The notes under the pieces are model-generated. The model had not been told where the DNA came from. It saw nothing but the letters and a program-made list of their open reading frames with translations, and searched no databases. This document shows, one piece after another, positions 1-6,302 of a DNA stretch of 6,302 nt. The stretch is from an uncultured Bacteroidales bacterium (lineage in GTDB: Bacteria > Bacteroidota > Bacteroidia > Bacteroidales > UBA932): NCBI GenBank assembly GCA_934702165.1, contig CAKUYG010000125.1:1-6302 (forward strand), in the 5' to 3' direction. Both the position numbers and the translations under genes were made by a program. Positions within the stretch are counted from its first letter, which is position 1. The number at the start of each line of letters is the position of its first letter.

Positions 1-975
1 GTAGAACACATTGGCAATATTGTGGTTTCGAGGAAAAGAAGAGTGCTTCTTCATCAAGTCTGCAGGGGTCAATTCTTCAGGAAGCAGACCATAGTTCCAC
101 AATTCAATGCTCTGATCATATACTCGCATCTGTATGGCAGGACCGGCATAGTCTTTATGAGCCAAACTGTTGTATATCAACTCACGCAAAGCCTTTTCTG
201 GTATTTCTAATTCTTCCACACGCTGTAATCCCTCATAATGGATGGGTGAAAGCAGATATTTGCTGCGAAGTGTATCAACAACACGACTTGCCATCTGGAT
301 GATGTTGCCCTCAAGCATATCCTGTACTATTAAGTCACTTTCGTCAGTATGGAAACGTCCTATCTTAAATACGGCAGAAGGAAAGAACTGCCCTACATGT
401 TTTCCGAAAAGCAATATGGCAGCATTTTTCAATTCACCGTCTTTAGTTAAAAGCCCAAGGTTACGCAACACATCTTCTGTGGAGGCATTCACACCTTCCT
501 CATCCATACGCCCCGCTTTGATGCTGCATTGCAGGAAATAATCAATGGCGTTGCGATCAATGTCATCAATAGTCGCACCATACACTGGAATATCATCCCA
601 CGAATGCCCCATCTTCTCCATTATGAAATGCTGCAAGGCAAGACCTTTCAGTTCCTGCTTAGTAGAACCGCTGCGATAATGGTAAGCACCTCTGTATGCA
701 ATAGGCACATTGCTTGGGGATACAACTATTTCTATATACTCCTTACCGTCCTCAGTAAGCAGATTGACGTCCTCTACCACGCCAAGATAGTTGACAATCT
801 TATTGGGAATGTCCTCCATCAATTTATTGGCGTTAGATAGGCCTATTATCTTTTTATCATCATTCACACCTATGTAGATACGTCCACCTTGAGCATTAGC
901 AAAACCGCAGATCCATTTCAGATACTCATCTCGCCAAGTCTCTTTATATTCTATGTTCTGACTTTCACTTCGCAT
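1..975 (-). CDS. AlbA_2/Schlafen-like ATP-binding protein, divergent AAA-4/GHKL type (3' end beyond window)
   Basis: The reading frame is open from the ATG at 975-973 to the left edge, giving 325 residues with no stop. Residues about 5-115 look like an AlbA_2 (Schlafen AlbA-like, putative nucleic-acid-binding) domain: IEYKETW near 8-14, then FANAQGGRIYIGVNDD at 25-40. A linker (about 120-190) leads to an FGKH segment (190-193). Residues about 240-325 match the divergent GHKL-type ATPase domain (HATPase_c_4). Its N-box-like stretch is ALRELIYNSLAHKDY, with E265, N269, H272 and D274, followed by ELWNYGLLPEELTPADL and PRNHNIANVFY at the edge. Family members usually continue into a C-terminal winged helix, which would lie outside the window. 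The leader is A-rich (AAAAAGAAAAATTAAATG) without a Shine-Dalgarno, as is usual in Bacteroidota. Members are often labelled RecG-like or transcriptional regulator, but the biochemical role is generally unknown. It lies downstream of Type III RM genes on the same strand, so a defence-island role is plausible but inferred. Confidence 0.88.
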   Translation of the reverse strand, partial: MRSESQNIEYKETWRDEYLKWICGFANAQGGRIYIGVNDDKKIIGLSNANKLMEDIPNKIVNYLGVVEDVNLLTEDGKEYIEIVVSPSNVPIAYRGAYHYRSGSTKQELKGLALQHFIMEKMGHSWDDIPVYGATIDDIDRNAIDYFLQCSIKAGRMDEEGVNASTEDVLRNLGLLTKDGELKNAAILLFGKHVGQFFPSAVFKIGRFHTDESDLIVQDMLEGNIIQMASRVVDTLRSKYLLSPIHYEGLQRVEELEIPEKALRELIYNSLAHKDYAGPAIQMRVYDQSIELWNYGLLPEELTPADLMKKHSSFPRNHNIANVFY

Positions 976-1092
976 TTAATTTTTCTTTTTATAGTGATGA
1001 TCAAACTTTTGGAGGGTATTATGCACAAAAAACTTATCTTTCCTATAGTGGCATCCGTACAATTCGTTGGAACAGGCGAATATCGGTAACAT
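976..1092 (-). CDS. Possible 38-residue small protein between the fusion gene and the AlbA_2 gene
   Basis: A minus-strand ORF of 38 codons plus TAA occupies exactly the gap between two larger genes. Its ATG (1092-1090) overlaps the upstream stop by one base (TAATG), a classic coupling geometry. Its TAA (978-976) directly abuts the ATG of the AlbA_2 gene in the same frame. The peptide begins MLPIFACSNELYGCHYRKDK and ends DHHYKKKN. It has two Cys (7, 14), a His beside the second Cys, a HisHis pair (32-33) and a basic tail. There is no recognisable family, signal peptide or membrane span. It could be a real coupled microprotein, a translated leader for the downstream gene, or a chance open frame in a short AT-rich spacer. 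Confidence 0.25.
   Translation of the reverse strand: MLPIFACSNELYGCHYRKDKFFVHNTLQKFDHHYKKKN
1002..1028 (-). promoter_or_regulatory. Weak candidate Bacteroidota-type promoter ahead of the AlbA_2 gene
   Basis: On the minus strand, AAAGTTTG (1009-1002) matches the Bacteroidota -7 consensus TAnnTTTG except at the first base. A TTG (1028-1026, inside TTTTTTG) lies 16 bases upstream and could serve as the -33 element, although this spacing is shorter than usual. The -7-like box ends 26 bases before the ATG at 975. This would allow the AlbA_2 gene to be expressed separately from the RM genes, but the match is imperfect and could be chance. Confidence 0.18.
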
Positions 1093-2216
1093 TAAATGTT
1101 TTTTGAAAAGTCATTAAGAGCGTCAATTATGGAGTTTACCCAAAAGTCAACATTATGTCTGACAGCTGGATGTGCTGCTGCAAGAATCAATTTGTCCTTG
1201 TGGCGATACTTTGTCAAACTCAATTTTCTGTCATCCGACCACACAATTTCGTCATTAACCTGATTATCCATTACATAAGACCCCGCAATGTAGAAAGTTC
1301 CTCCGAAGATAATGACATCGGGGTTGTAAAGATTAACTTGTTCAACGAATATATCCTTCCAATTGTCATCGAAAGCTTTCATCCATTTATTATCCGACGA
1401 ACTTGTCAATCCAGGCATCTTGCTCAGGTTAATCCAACATGTGTTCAACAGAACATCTCCCATCTCCGGATCATTCCTTATGTAATCCATTTCGCTATAA
1501 TGCTTGCCATTGCGAAATCCATAAATTGCGTATATCACTCGTTGCCAGGTCCTATTCGGCCATGCATGATTCTCCGATTGTTTTTTCAGCAACAGTGGAA
1601 AATCCCATCCTCCTCCATAAGGGATTATCCGCCCCAGATCGTCTTTTGACGTATCGTCATAAGGTTCTTTCAATACAATCATAATTTTTGGCTTTGTCAA
1701 AAGATATGATTTAGTGTCGGTGACTCCGTCATAAATAGGCCATATATTATCTGAACCAATCTCTGACATAAGTTTGTTAGTGATTGCCCGGTTCCATACT
1801 TTAGTGGACATATTCCACTGTGCCGCCATCAGCCGTTCCGCCTCCGTCTTCGGATCCAGTATTTTCTGACTAAATCCCTCCTTAGAAGTATACCTGTCAA
1901 GATGAATGGGGACGATTGACTTAACCGTCTTACCGCACAGCAAGGCATAGCTAATCTCTCTTGCCGTACTTTTTCCTACATATCCTCCTGGATTGACAAC
2001 GAAAATCTCGTCTGCCATGTCAATCTTTGATAGATGCATATCATCCAGCATCTCCTTAGTTCCGGCTGTCCACACCTCGTCATCTCCACTGTGTCCGAAG
2101 AGGCCGACAGAAATGACGATATTCCCTTCAAGGGTGAGTTCCTTCTGCATGCGAAAAAAGTCATCCTTGAAGCGCGTGCTGCCGCAGAGGGTCACTACTT
2201 TGTATTTACCTTGCAT
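1092..2216 (-). CDS. Two-domain protein: nucleoside 2-deoxyribosyltransferase-like N-terminus, uracil-DNA-glycosylase-like C-terminus
   Basis: The product has 374 residues. The N-terminal half (about 1-115) has the Rossmann-like pattern of the nucleoside 2-deoxyribosyltransferase superfamily (NDT/DRHyd): VVTLCGSTRF at 7-16, then KIDMADEIFVVNPGGYVGKS at 64-83 and TAREISYA. D69 and E87 occupy the usual acidic positions, with E87 at the expected nucleophile position. The C-terminal half (about 125-374) resembles the uracil-DNA glycosylase superfamily. PKIMIVLKEPYDD (176-188) takes the place of the water-activating GQDPYH-type loop, with E184 where family 1 has Asp. LLNTCWINLSKMPG (256-269), NPDVIIFGGTF (298-308) and LAAAHPAVRH (345-354) follow, the last like the conserved HP(S) DNA-binding loop. 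The start lies 11 bases after the res stop with no Shine-Dalgarno, suggesting co-expression. The domain calls come from motif reading; the UDG assignment is less certain than the NDT one. The substrate is unknown. The gene is probably cytoplasmic, since no signal or membrane segment is visible. Confidence 0.8.
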   Translation of the reverse strand: MQGKYKVVTLCGSTRFKDDFFRMQKELTLEGNIVISVGLFGHSGDDEVWTAGTKEMLDDMHLSKIDMADEIFVVNPGGYVGKSTAREISYALLCGKTVKSIVPIHLDRYTSKEGFSQKILDPKTEAERLMAAQWNMSTKVWNRAITNKLMSEIGSDNIWPIYDGVTDTKSYLLTKPKIMIVLKEPYDDTSKDDLGRIIPYGGGWDFPLLLKKQSENHAWPNRTWQRVIYAIYGFRNGKHYSEMDYIRNDPEMGDVLLNTCWINLSKMPGLTSSSDNKWMKAFDDNWKDIFVEQVNLYNPDVIIFGGTFYIAGSYVMDNQVNDEIVWSDDRKLSLTKYRHKDKLILAAAHPAVRHNVDFWVNSIIDALNDFSKNI

Positions 2217-2227
2217 AAACGCCGAAT

Positions 2228-5200
2228 TTATTTTACAAGCGTCATCAGCTGGTCAAAGCTGTCAATTTTTCCATAGCGGACATCAGAGGTTGACAACTGT
2301 TCGAACAGTTTTTCCGCGCAGGCGATTTTTCCGGATTCGATTCCCCGCAAATCGAGTGAGGACATTGACCCCTTTGTCTCAGCTACGAAATAGATGTGTT
2401 TCACTTTGTCCGCCTCGAAAGCGATTGCCCAGTCCGGGGAATAATTTCCGACAGGGGTGGGAATATGAAATCCCTTCGGCAGCTTGGCATATACGACGAC
2501 TTCTTTGGCTGCGTCAAGCTGTTCAACGAACTTTCTCTCGATGCTATCTTTTGATGTCCCGTCAGTGAACACATAATCCACAATGCTCTTCTTTCCCTCG
2601 TAGGCCCTGTCCAATGTGGTATGTTTCTCCTGAGTAAAGATGTCGCTTGAGTACTCGCCATCGACCTGATTATAGCTTATTCTTTCGACGATTATTGTGG
2701 CTTTTTGTTCCAAAATCAGACGAGAAACCTTTTGGATAAACTCCTCAGGATTGGCCGCATACATACCAAACTTTGACGGTCTTATCTTGGACAATATCTC
2801 TGCAACCGTCTTTCTGGTAAGTTTAGTGTTCGCTGCGACCGCTCCGAGCAAATCATATTTGATACCCGACACTCTATTGGAGCGGAGTGTCTCACGAGAT
2901 GTCGATTCATTTCCCAGCATACTTCCTTCCTTCAAGTCTTTGCCGGAGAGCTTATTCCTTTGAATACCGCTCGTGACCACATAACTCAGTTCAGAAACCA
3001 CCAGTTCTCTATCAATCGCAGCGACTGCCTTCTCAATAAGTTCAGTGCTATCGAAGTTGACCTTATACGCATATTTGTGATTGATCCTATGCCACAGCTG
3101 CTGAAATTCTTTTTTGGAGAAATTGCCGTTCAGTTTATTCTCCGGAGTCTGCGGCTTACTTGCATCTTCAATCATGCCGTCAAGGGCATGAGGATCGAAT
3201 ATGCTCTGGACACGCTTATAGACTTGTTCCGTATATGGCTCAAGGTCGTCTGTCAAAGGAACCAATTTATTATCTGCAAGCGCTTCCCGGAATGTGTCTG
3301 TAACACTGCCGTCCTTATGTATGTAATTATTCTGCCTGAGCTGGAAATAAATGTCGCTGGCCATCTCCTTGCCGGCGGTAATGCTCGTGCCGTCAGCCGA
3401 AATGAATATCTTACCGATGAAGAAATAGATGTCCGCCTTTGTCGGTCTGTCGTAAAGGTCTTCACGGATTTTACTCTGAAGGTCAGAGACAAATGCCGCA
3501 TACCCCTCCGAAGCGACAACCGTAAGCCTGTTTATCTTCTGCACTTCCTCCCCAAGGACATCGATGTCCTGACGCACCCCTTTTGAGTTGACGCACAGAC
3601 GCAGCCCCCGTCCGACTTCCTGACGCTTTTGGGAAACGCTGCCCGACTGTCTCAAGGAGCATATCTGGAAGACATTGGGATTATCCCAACCTTCCCGAAG
3701 AGCGGAATGGGAGAAAATGAAACGGACTGGCTCATCGAGACTCAGCAGCCGCTCCTTATTCTTGAGTATCAGGTCATAAGCCGAAATGTCGTCGCTGATG
3801 TCGCTGCCCCGCTTCATTTCGCTGTTGACGGCATGACCTTTCTTGTCTATCGAGAAGTATCCCGTATGAGTCTCATGGGCACCTATGCCGCTGAGATAAC
3901 TCATGTAATCAGGATTGTACAGGTTTGAGCACTCGGATAGCTGCTCCTTGTATTCCTCCTCGAAGATTTCCCCATACCTTCCCAAAACCTGGTTACCCTC
4001 TTCATCGTATTTGCGATAATTGGCGACCTCGTCGATAAAGAACAGGGAGAGACACTTGATGCCACGCTTGAACAGCTGCGCTTCCTTTCGGAGGTGAGCC
4101 TTTATCGTCTCCCTTATCTGGATGCGTGCCTTATATTCTGCGGTCACATTCCCTATAGCTTCCTTGATATGCAGAACCACGCCGTTTCCGAAAGTGACGC
4201 TGCAATCAGCCGTATTGAATTGATTGACTTTAATCTCCGATATGACAAATCCTCTGTACTGCTCCATCTCTCCGGAAAGCCAGTACAGGTCATCCCCTTC
4301 AGACAGGTTCTTCAGCACTCTTTTGATGTTTCCGCCTTTATTTCGGATTTCAAATTCCAAACGTGCCTGAGGAGCGTGGTCTTTGGATATGATGATGTCT
4401 TCCAAATATGCATAACTGTCGGTTCCCTTCAAGTTCCTCAAGTCAAAACCGACGACCTCAATCTGCTTGACCAGACGCTTGTTGTAGGCATCAAGAGCAT
4501 CAAGCACATACACCGGATTGTGGGTTTCCCTGTGAGTCGCCGAGTAATTGAGGGTGAATAGCGGCTTGAATCTGGCAAGTGCCGTCTGTGTCGCCGCGCC
4601 GCCCATTTTCTGAGGCTCATCCAGAATCACGATCGGACGATTGGCAGCAATCACATCGATAGGGCGGCGCGAACCGAACTCGTCACGCTTATCATAAATG
4701 ATACGGGCCGCCTTATTGCTCGCGCCCTCCTTAAGGGACGAGTTGAACGCCTGAGTGTTGATAATCATCACCGATATGTCCGCACTCTGCGAAAAGATGT
4801 CGATCTGATTCAGATTGTCTGAATTATAGATGAAATAGCGGGCCTTCTTGCCATACAGTTCCATAAAGTGGTCAACGGTGATGTCGAAACTCTTCTTCAC
4901 ACCCTCACGTATGGCCACGCTCGGCACCACGACTATGAACTTCGTCCACCCGAACTTTTTGTTCATTTCGAACATCGTCTTGATATAGACGTAGGTCTTT
5001 CCGGTTCCGGTCTCCATCTCCACGTCCAGCTGGCAGTGCCCGAGTTTCTTGACGAGGTCGCTGGATTGCCGGATGTTCTCCGATGCCTGGATCCTGTGGA
5101 TATTCTTCAGAAGTTCTTCTTCGGAGAGAACGACATCTGCATTTTTATATCCCGTGTCCTCTTCATCGTCAGAGAACTCCAGCTCGCTTGCCTTCCGGGC

Positions 5201-5326
5201 GACATAAGCGCTGCCTTTATCCACCTTGTACTCTAAAGAATCCTGACTGGGCTGCCCGTTGAAGACTTCTATGACGCTGTCAACCGCATCAGTCTGGTAT
5301 TTCTGTATCTTGAATTGAAGTTTCAT
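2228..5326 (-). CDS. res: Type III restriction-modification system restriction subunit (Res), helicase-nuclease
   Basis: The product has 1032 residues, in the usual range for Res subunits (about 900-1050). Res hydrolyses ATP to move along DNA in complex with Mod and cuts unmethylated DNA some 25 bp from the site (family knowledge). Visible helicase motifs are: Walker A METGTGKTY (104-112, K110), motif II VILDEPQ (233-239), motif III YSATHR (261-266), motif V REGWDNPN (544-551), and motif VI QEVGRGLRL (569-577) with arginines R573 and R576. The C-terminal PD-(D/E)XK nuclease is NYSPDWAI (961-968, D965), then FVAETKG (980-986, E983 and K985), so the catalytic residues look intact. An acidic stretch at about 48-70 precedes the ATPase core. 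The ATG lies one base after the mod stop (TAGTATG), indicating translational coupling. The frame is unbroken. G+C is moderately high compared with the flanking downstream genes. Confidence 0.97.
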   Translation of the reverse strand: MKLQFKIQKYQTDAVDSVIEVFNGQPSQDSLEYKVDKGSAYVARKASELEFSDDEEDTGYKNADVVLSEEELLKNIHRIQASENIRQSSDLVKKLGHCQLDVEMETGTGKTYVYIKTMFEMNKKFGWTKFIVVVPSVAIREGVKKSFDITVDHFMELYGKKARYFIYNSDNLNQIDIFSQSADISVMIINTQAFNSSLKEGASNKAARIIYDKRDEFGSRRPIDVIAANRPIVILDEPQKMGGAATQTALARFKPLFTLNYSATHRETHNPVYVLDALDAYNKRLVKQIEVVGFDLRNLKGTDSYAYLEDIIISKDHAPQARLEFEIRNKGGNIKRVLKNLSEGDDLYWLSGEMEQYRGFVISEIKVNQFNTADCSVTFGNGVVLHIKEAIGNVTAEYKARIQIRETIKAHLRKEAQLFKRGIKCLSLFFIDEVANYRKYDEEGNQVLGRYGEIFEEEYKEQLSECSNLYNPDYMSYLSGIGAHETHTGYFSIDKKGHAVNSEMKRGSDISDDISAYDLILKNKERLLSLDEPVRFIFSHSALREGWDNPNVFQICSLRQSGSVSQKRQEVGRGLRLCVNSKGVRQDIDVLGEEVQKINRLTVVASEGYAAFVSDLQSKIREDLYDRPTKADIYFFIGKIFISADGTSITAGKEMASDIYFQLRQNNYIHKDGSVTDTFREALADNKLVPLTDDLEPYTEQVYKRVQSIFDPHALDGMIEDASKPQTPENKLNGNFSKKEFQQLWHRINHKYAYKVNFDSTELIEKAVAAIDRELVVSELSYVVTSGIQRNKLSGKDLKEGSMLGNESTSRETLRSNRVSGIKYDLLGAVAANTKLTRKTVAEILSKIRPSKFGMYAANPEEFIQKVSRLILEQKATIIVERISYNQVDGEYSSDIFTQEKHTTLDRAYEGKKSIVDYVFTDGTSKDSIERKFVEQLDAAKEVVVYAKLPKGFHIPTPVGNYSPDWAIAFEADKVKHIYFVAETKGSMSSLDLRGIESGKIACAEKLFEQLSTSDVRYGKIDSFDQLMTLVK

Positions 5327-5330
5327 ACTA
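5324..5330 (-). promoter_or_regulatory. mod-res stop/start junction (TAGTATG)
   Basis: The mod stop TAG (5330-5328) and the res ATG (5326-5324) are separated by one T. There is no room for an independent promoter here and no clear Shine-Dalgarno just upstream. Res synthesis therefore probably depends on ribosomes finishing mod, which would favour methyltransferase being made with or before the nuclease. Confidence 0.7.
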
Positions 5331-6302
5331 TAATACTTTCGTCACGGTGTTTGGCGCATAAGTCCTGAATATCTGCTCGAAATTTGTCGCAGTGCTGTCA
5401 TTTGACAGTGACTTGTCACGCATGACAGCATACTGAGGCTGCATCTTGGCGATGGCGGTCACCACTTCATCGTCGATGTCCATGTCAAAACAAGCGACAA
5501 TGTAATTGTCCTCCACATTGAAGACCTGTTTCCCGGCAATTACAGTCGTCTCAATCTTGCTGTCCAATGTCGCCCCCAGCTCCAGCATCACCTGAAAGAG
5601 AAGGTCTTCCGGAGTCCTGTCGTCTTTGACATTGTCCACCTGGCTGAACAGATTGGCCTGTGTGGTGTCGGCAGGGGAATAATACACGTCCCGCATATTC
5701 GAGGAATCCAGTTTCAGGACACGGAATCCGGTGTCGAGGGCCTGGGTGGTGAGAGGGTTATCCTCCTTGATCTTCTTGCCGGCCCGGCGGATGCGTTCCT
5801 TGCCGATTTCGCAGATGGTCTTGTAGCCGGCTTTATAGGCTTCACTCTTTTCGTCAGTAAGTTCCGGAAGCTGGACCATGATGAATTTACGATTACCCCC
5901 CATCTCTTCTGCATTTAATTGCATTACCGCATGGGCGGTTGTGGCGGAACCGGAAAAGAAGTCGAGTACGATATCGTCATTTGAAGTTGATATCTGAATC
6001 ATTTGCTTAATGTAGGCAATAGGTTTCGGAAAATCAAAATACTTATTGTCCTTGAATAACTGTTTTACTTCCCTTGTCGCAGTTTGATTGTGGCCCACTT
6101 CTTCGGAAAGCCAGATTGTACTTGGTGTCCTGCCATCTTGAACGTCTGACAAAAATCTTTTCTTCCTTGGGAATGAATTGCCGTCTTCGCCAAACCAAAT
6201 CTGATTATCATCGACTAAAGCCAAAAGGTTTTCTTTTGCATAAACCCAATGCTTACCATGAGGTACATCGAATGTTTTTCCTGTTTTGGGACTGGTTACA
6301 AG
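5328..6302 (-). CDS. mod: Type III DNA adenine methyltransferase subunit (Mod), C-terminal part (5' end beyond window)
   Basis: The frame is open to the right edge, so 324 codons plus TAG are visible and the true start is outside. The first in-frame start-like codon inside (TTG at 6224) sits mid-domain and is not the start. The visible part matches the C-terminal portion of Type III Mod proteins. STIWLSEEVGHNQTATREVK (61-80) is the conserved block before motif I, then FDFPKPIAYIKQMIQ. DIVLDFFSGSATTAHAV (110-126) is the S-adenosylmethionine-binding motif I (F-x-G-x-[GA] type). NRKFIMVQLPE follows, then a Mod-specific tail with DRTPEDLLFQVMLELGATLD. In these beta-class N6-adenine methyltransferases the catalytic DPPY motif and the target-recognition domain come before motif I, so both lie outside the window and the target site cannot be judged. 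The 5' portion seen here (above about 5885) is clearly more AT-rich than the 3' portion. Confidence 0.96.
   Translation of the reverse strand, partial: LVTSPKTGKTFDVPHGKHWVYAKENLLALVDDNQIWFGEDGNSFPRKKRFLSDVQDGRTPSTIWLSEEVGHNQTATREVKQLFKDNKYFDFPKPIAYIKQMIQISTSNDDIVLDFFSGSATTAHAVMQLNAEEMGGNRKFIMVQLPELTDEKSEAYKAGYKTICEIGKERIRRAGKKIKEDNPLTTQALDTGFRVLKLDSSNMRDVYYSPADTTQANLFSQVDNVKDDRTPEDLLFQVMLELGATLDSKIETTVIAGKQVFNVEDNYIVACFDMDIDDEVVTAIAKMQPQYAVMRDKSLSNDSTATNFEQIFRTYAPNTVTKVL
5393..5430 (-). repeat. Nested inverted repeat (potential mRNA hairpin) near the 3' end of mod
   Basis: A perfect 9-base inverted repeat, TGCTGTCAT (5393-5401) and ATGACAGCA (5422-5430), flanks a second one, TGACA (5403-5407) and TGTCA (5414-5418). 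As RNA this could fold into 9 + 5 paired bases with a small 1/3-nt internal loop and a 6-nt apical loop. An alternative inner pairing, GTGAC (5408-5412) with GTCAC (5415-5419), also exists. It lies inside the mod coding sequence, about 66 bases before the res ATG. There is no U-run, so it is not a terminator. A 9-bp repeat alone is near chance expectation for a window this size, and the nesting makes it somewhat less likely. A functional role is unproven. Confidence 0.35.

Noticed and set aside
1062..1081. Inverted repeat ATTCG...CGAAT in the spacer, as a terminator
   Set aside because: It has only five paired bases with a 10-base loop and no U-run on either side, so it is within chance expectation.
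1088..1104. Palindrome AACATT-A-AATGTT followed by a T run, as a terminator
   Set aside because: The one-base loop cannot form a hairpin, the stem has a single G:C pair, and the T run lies on the plus strand, where no supported gene ends.
1155..1649. Plus-strand open frame of 164 codons
   Set aside because: It is antisense to the UDG-like half of the fusion gene, which has clear motifs. The plus-strand product is Cys- and Ile-rich without family resemblance.
1993..2568. Plus-strand open frame of 191 codons spanning the res/fusion junction
   Set aside because: It is opposite two well-supported genes and has arginine- and serine-rich low-quality composition typical of shadow frames.
2960..3586. 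Plus-strand open frame of 208 codons
   Set aside because: It lies wholly opposite the res coding sequence, shows no recognisable domain, and is a typical antisense shadow.
6222..6224. TTG as a possible start of the methyltransferase
   Set aside because: The same frame stays open to the window edge with family-like sequence (FDVPHGKHWVYAKENLLALV), so the gene is truncated by the window and does not start here.
5328..6302. Simple-sequence repeats that would make mod phase-variable
   Set aside because: No tandem short repeats are visible in the part of mod present. The 5' end, where they often occur, is outside the window.

Overview
The window looks like a gut-type Bacteroidota (Bacteroidales-like) chromosome segment. 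This rests on the protein style, the absence of Shine-Dalgarno sequences ahead of the genes, A-rich leaders, and moderate but uneven G+C. It is an inference from reading, not from a search. Every convincing gene lies on the minus strand, so the locus is read from the right edge to the left.

In transcription order: (1) 6302-5328, the 3' part of a Type III restriction-modification methyltransferase gene (mod), cut by the right edge. (2) 5326-2228, a complete res gene for the Type III restriction subunit, one base after the mod stop. It carries a full superfamily 2 helicase core and a C-terminal PD-(D/E)XK nuclease. (3) 2216-1092, a 374-residue two-domain protein starting 11 bases after res. Its N-terminus resembles a nucleoside 2-deoxyribosyltransferase and its C-terminus resembles the uracil-DNA glycosylase superfamily. 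(4) 1092-976, a possible 38-codon ORF that exactly fills the gap, with a TAATG overlap upstream and its TAA directly against the next ATG. (5) 975-1, the N-terminal 325 residues of an AlbA_2/Schlafen-like protein with a divergent GHKL-type ATP-binding domain, cut by the left edge.

Mod and Res would form the ATP-dependent Type III complex: Mod methylates adenine in one strand of an asymmetric site, and Res translocates or slides and then cleaves unmodified DNA. The tight spacing suggests that the deoxyribosyltransferase/glycosylase-like fusion, and perhaps the AlbA_2 ATPase, are co-expressed with this anti-phage system. The fusion is the most novel element. Both of its halves resemble enzymes that act on the N-glycosidic bond, one on free nucleosides or nucleotides and the other on bases in DNA, and the protein sits directly behind a restriction nuclease. 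A role in sensing or processing modified phage bases, or in nucleotide-based immunity, is a hypothesis only.

No tRNA, rRNA, CRISPR array, insertion sequence or convincing terminator was seen. The only non-coding interval is at most 116 bases (976-1091).
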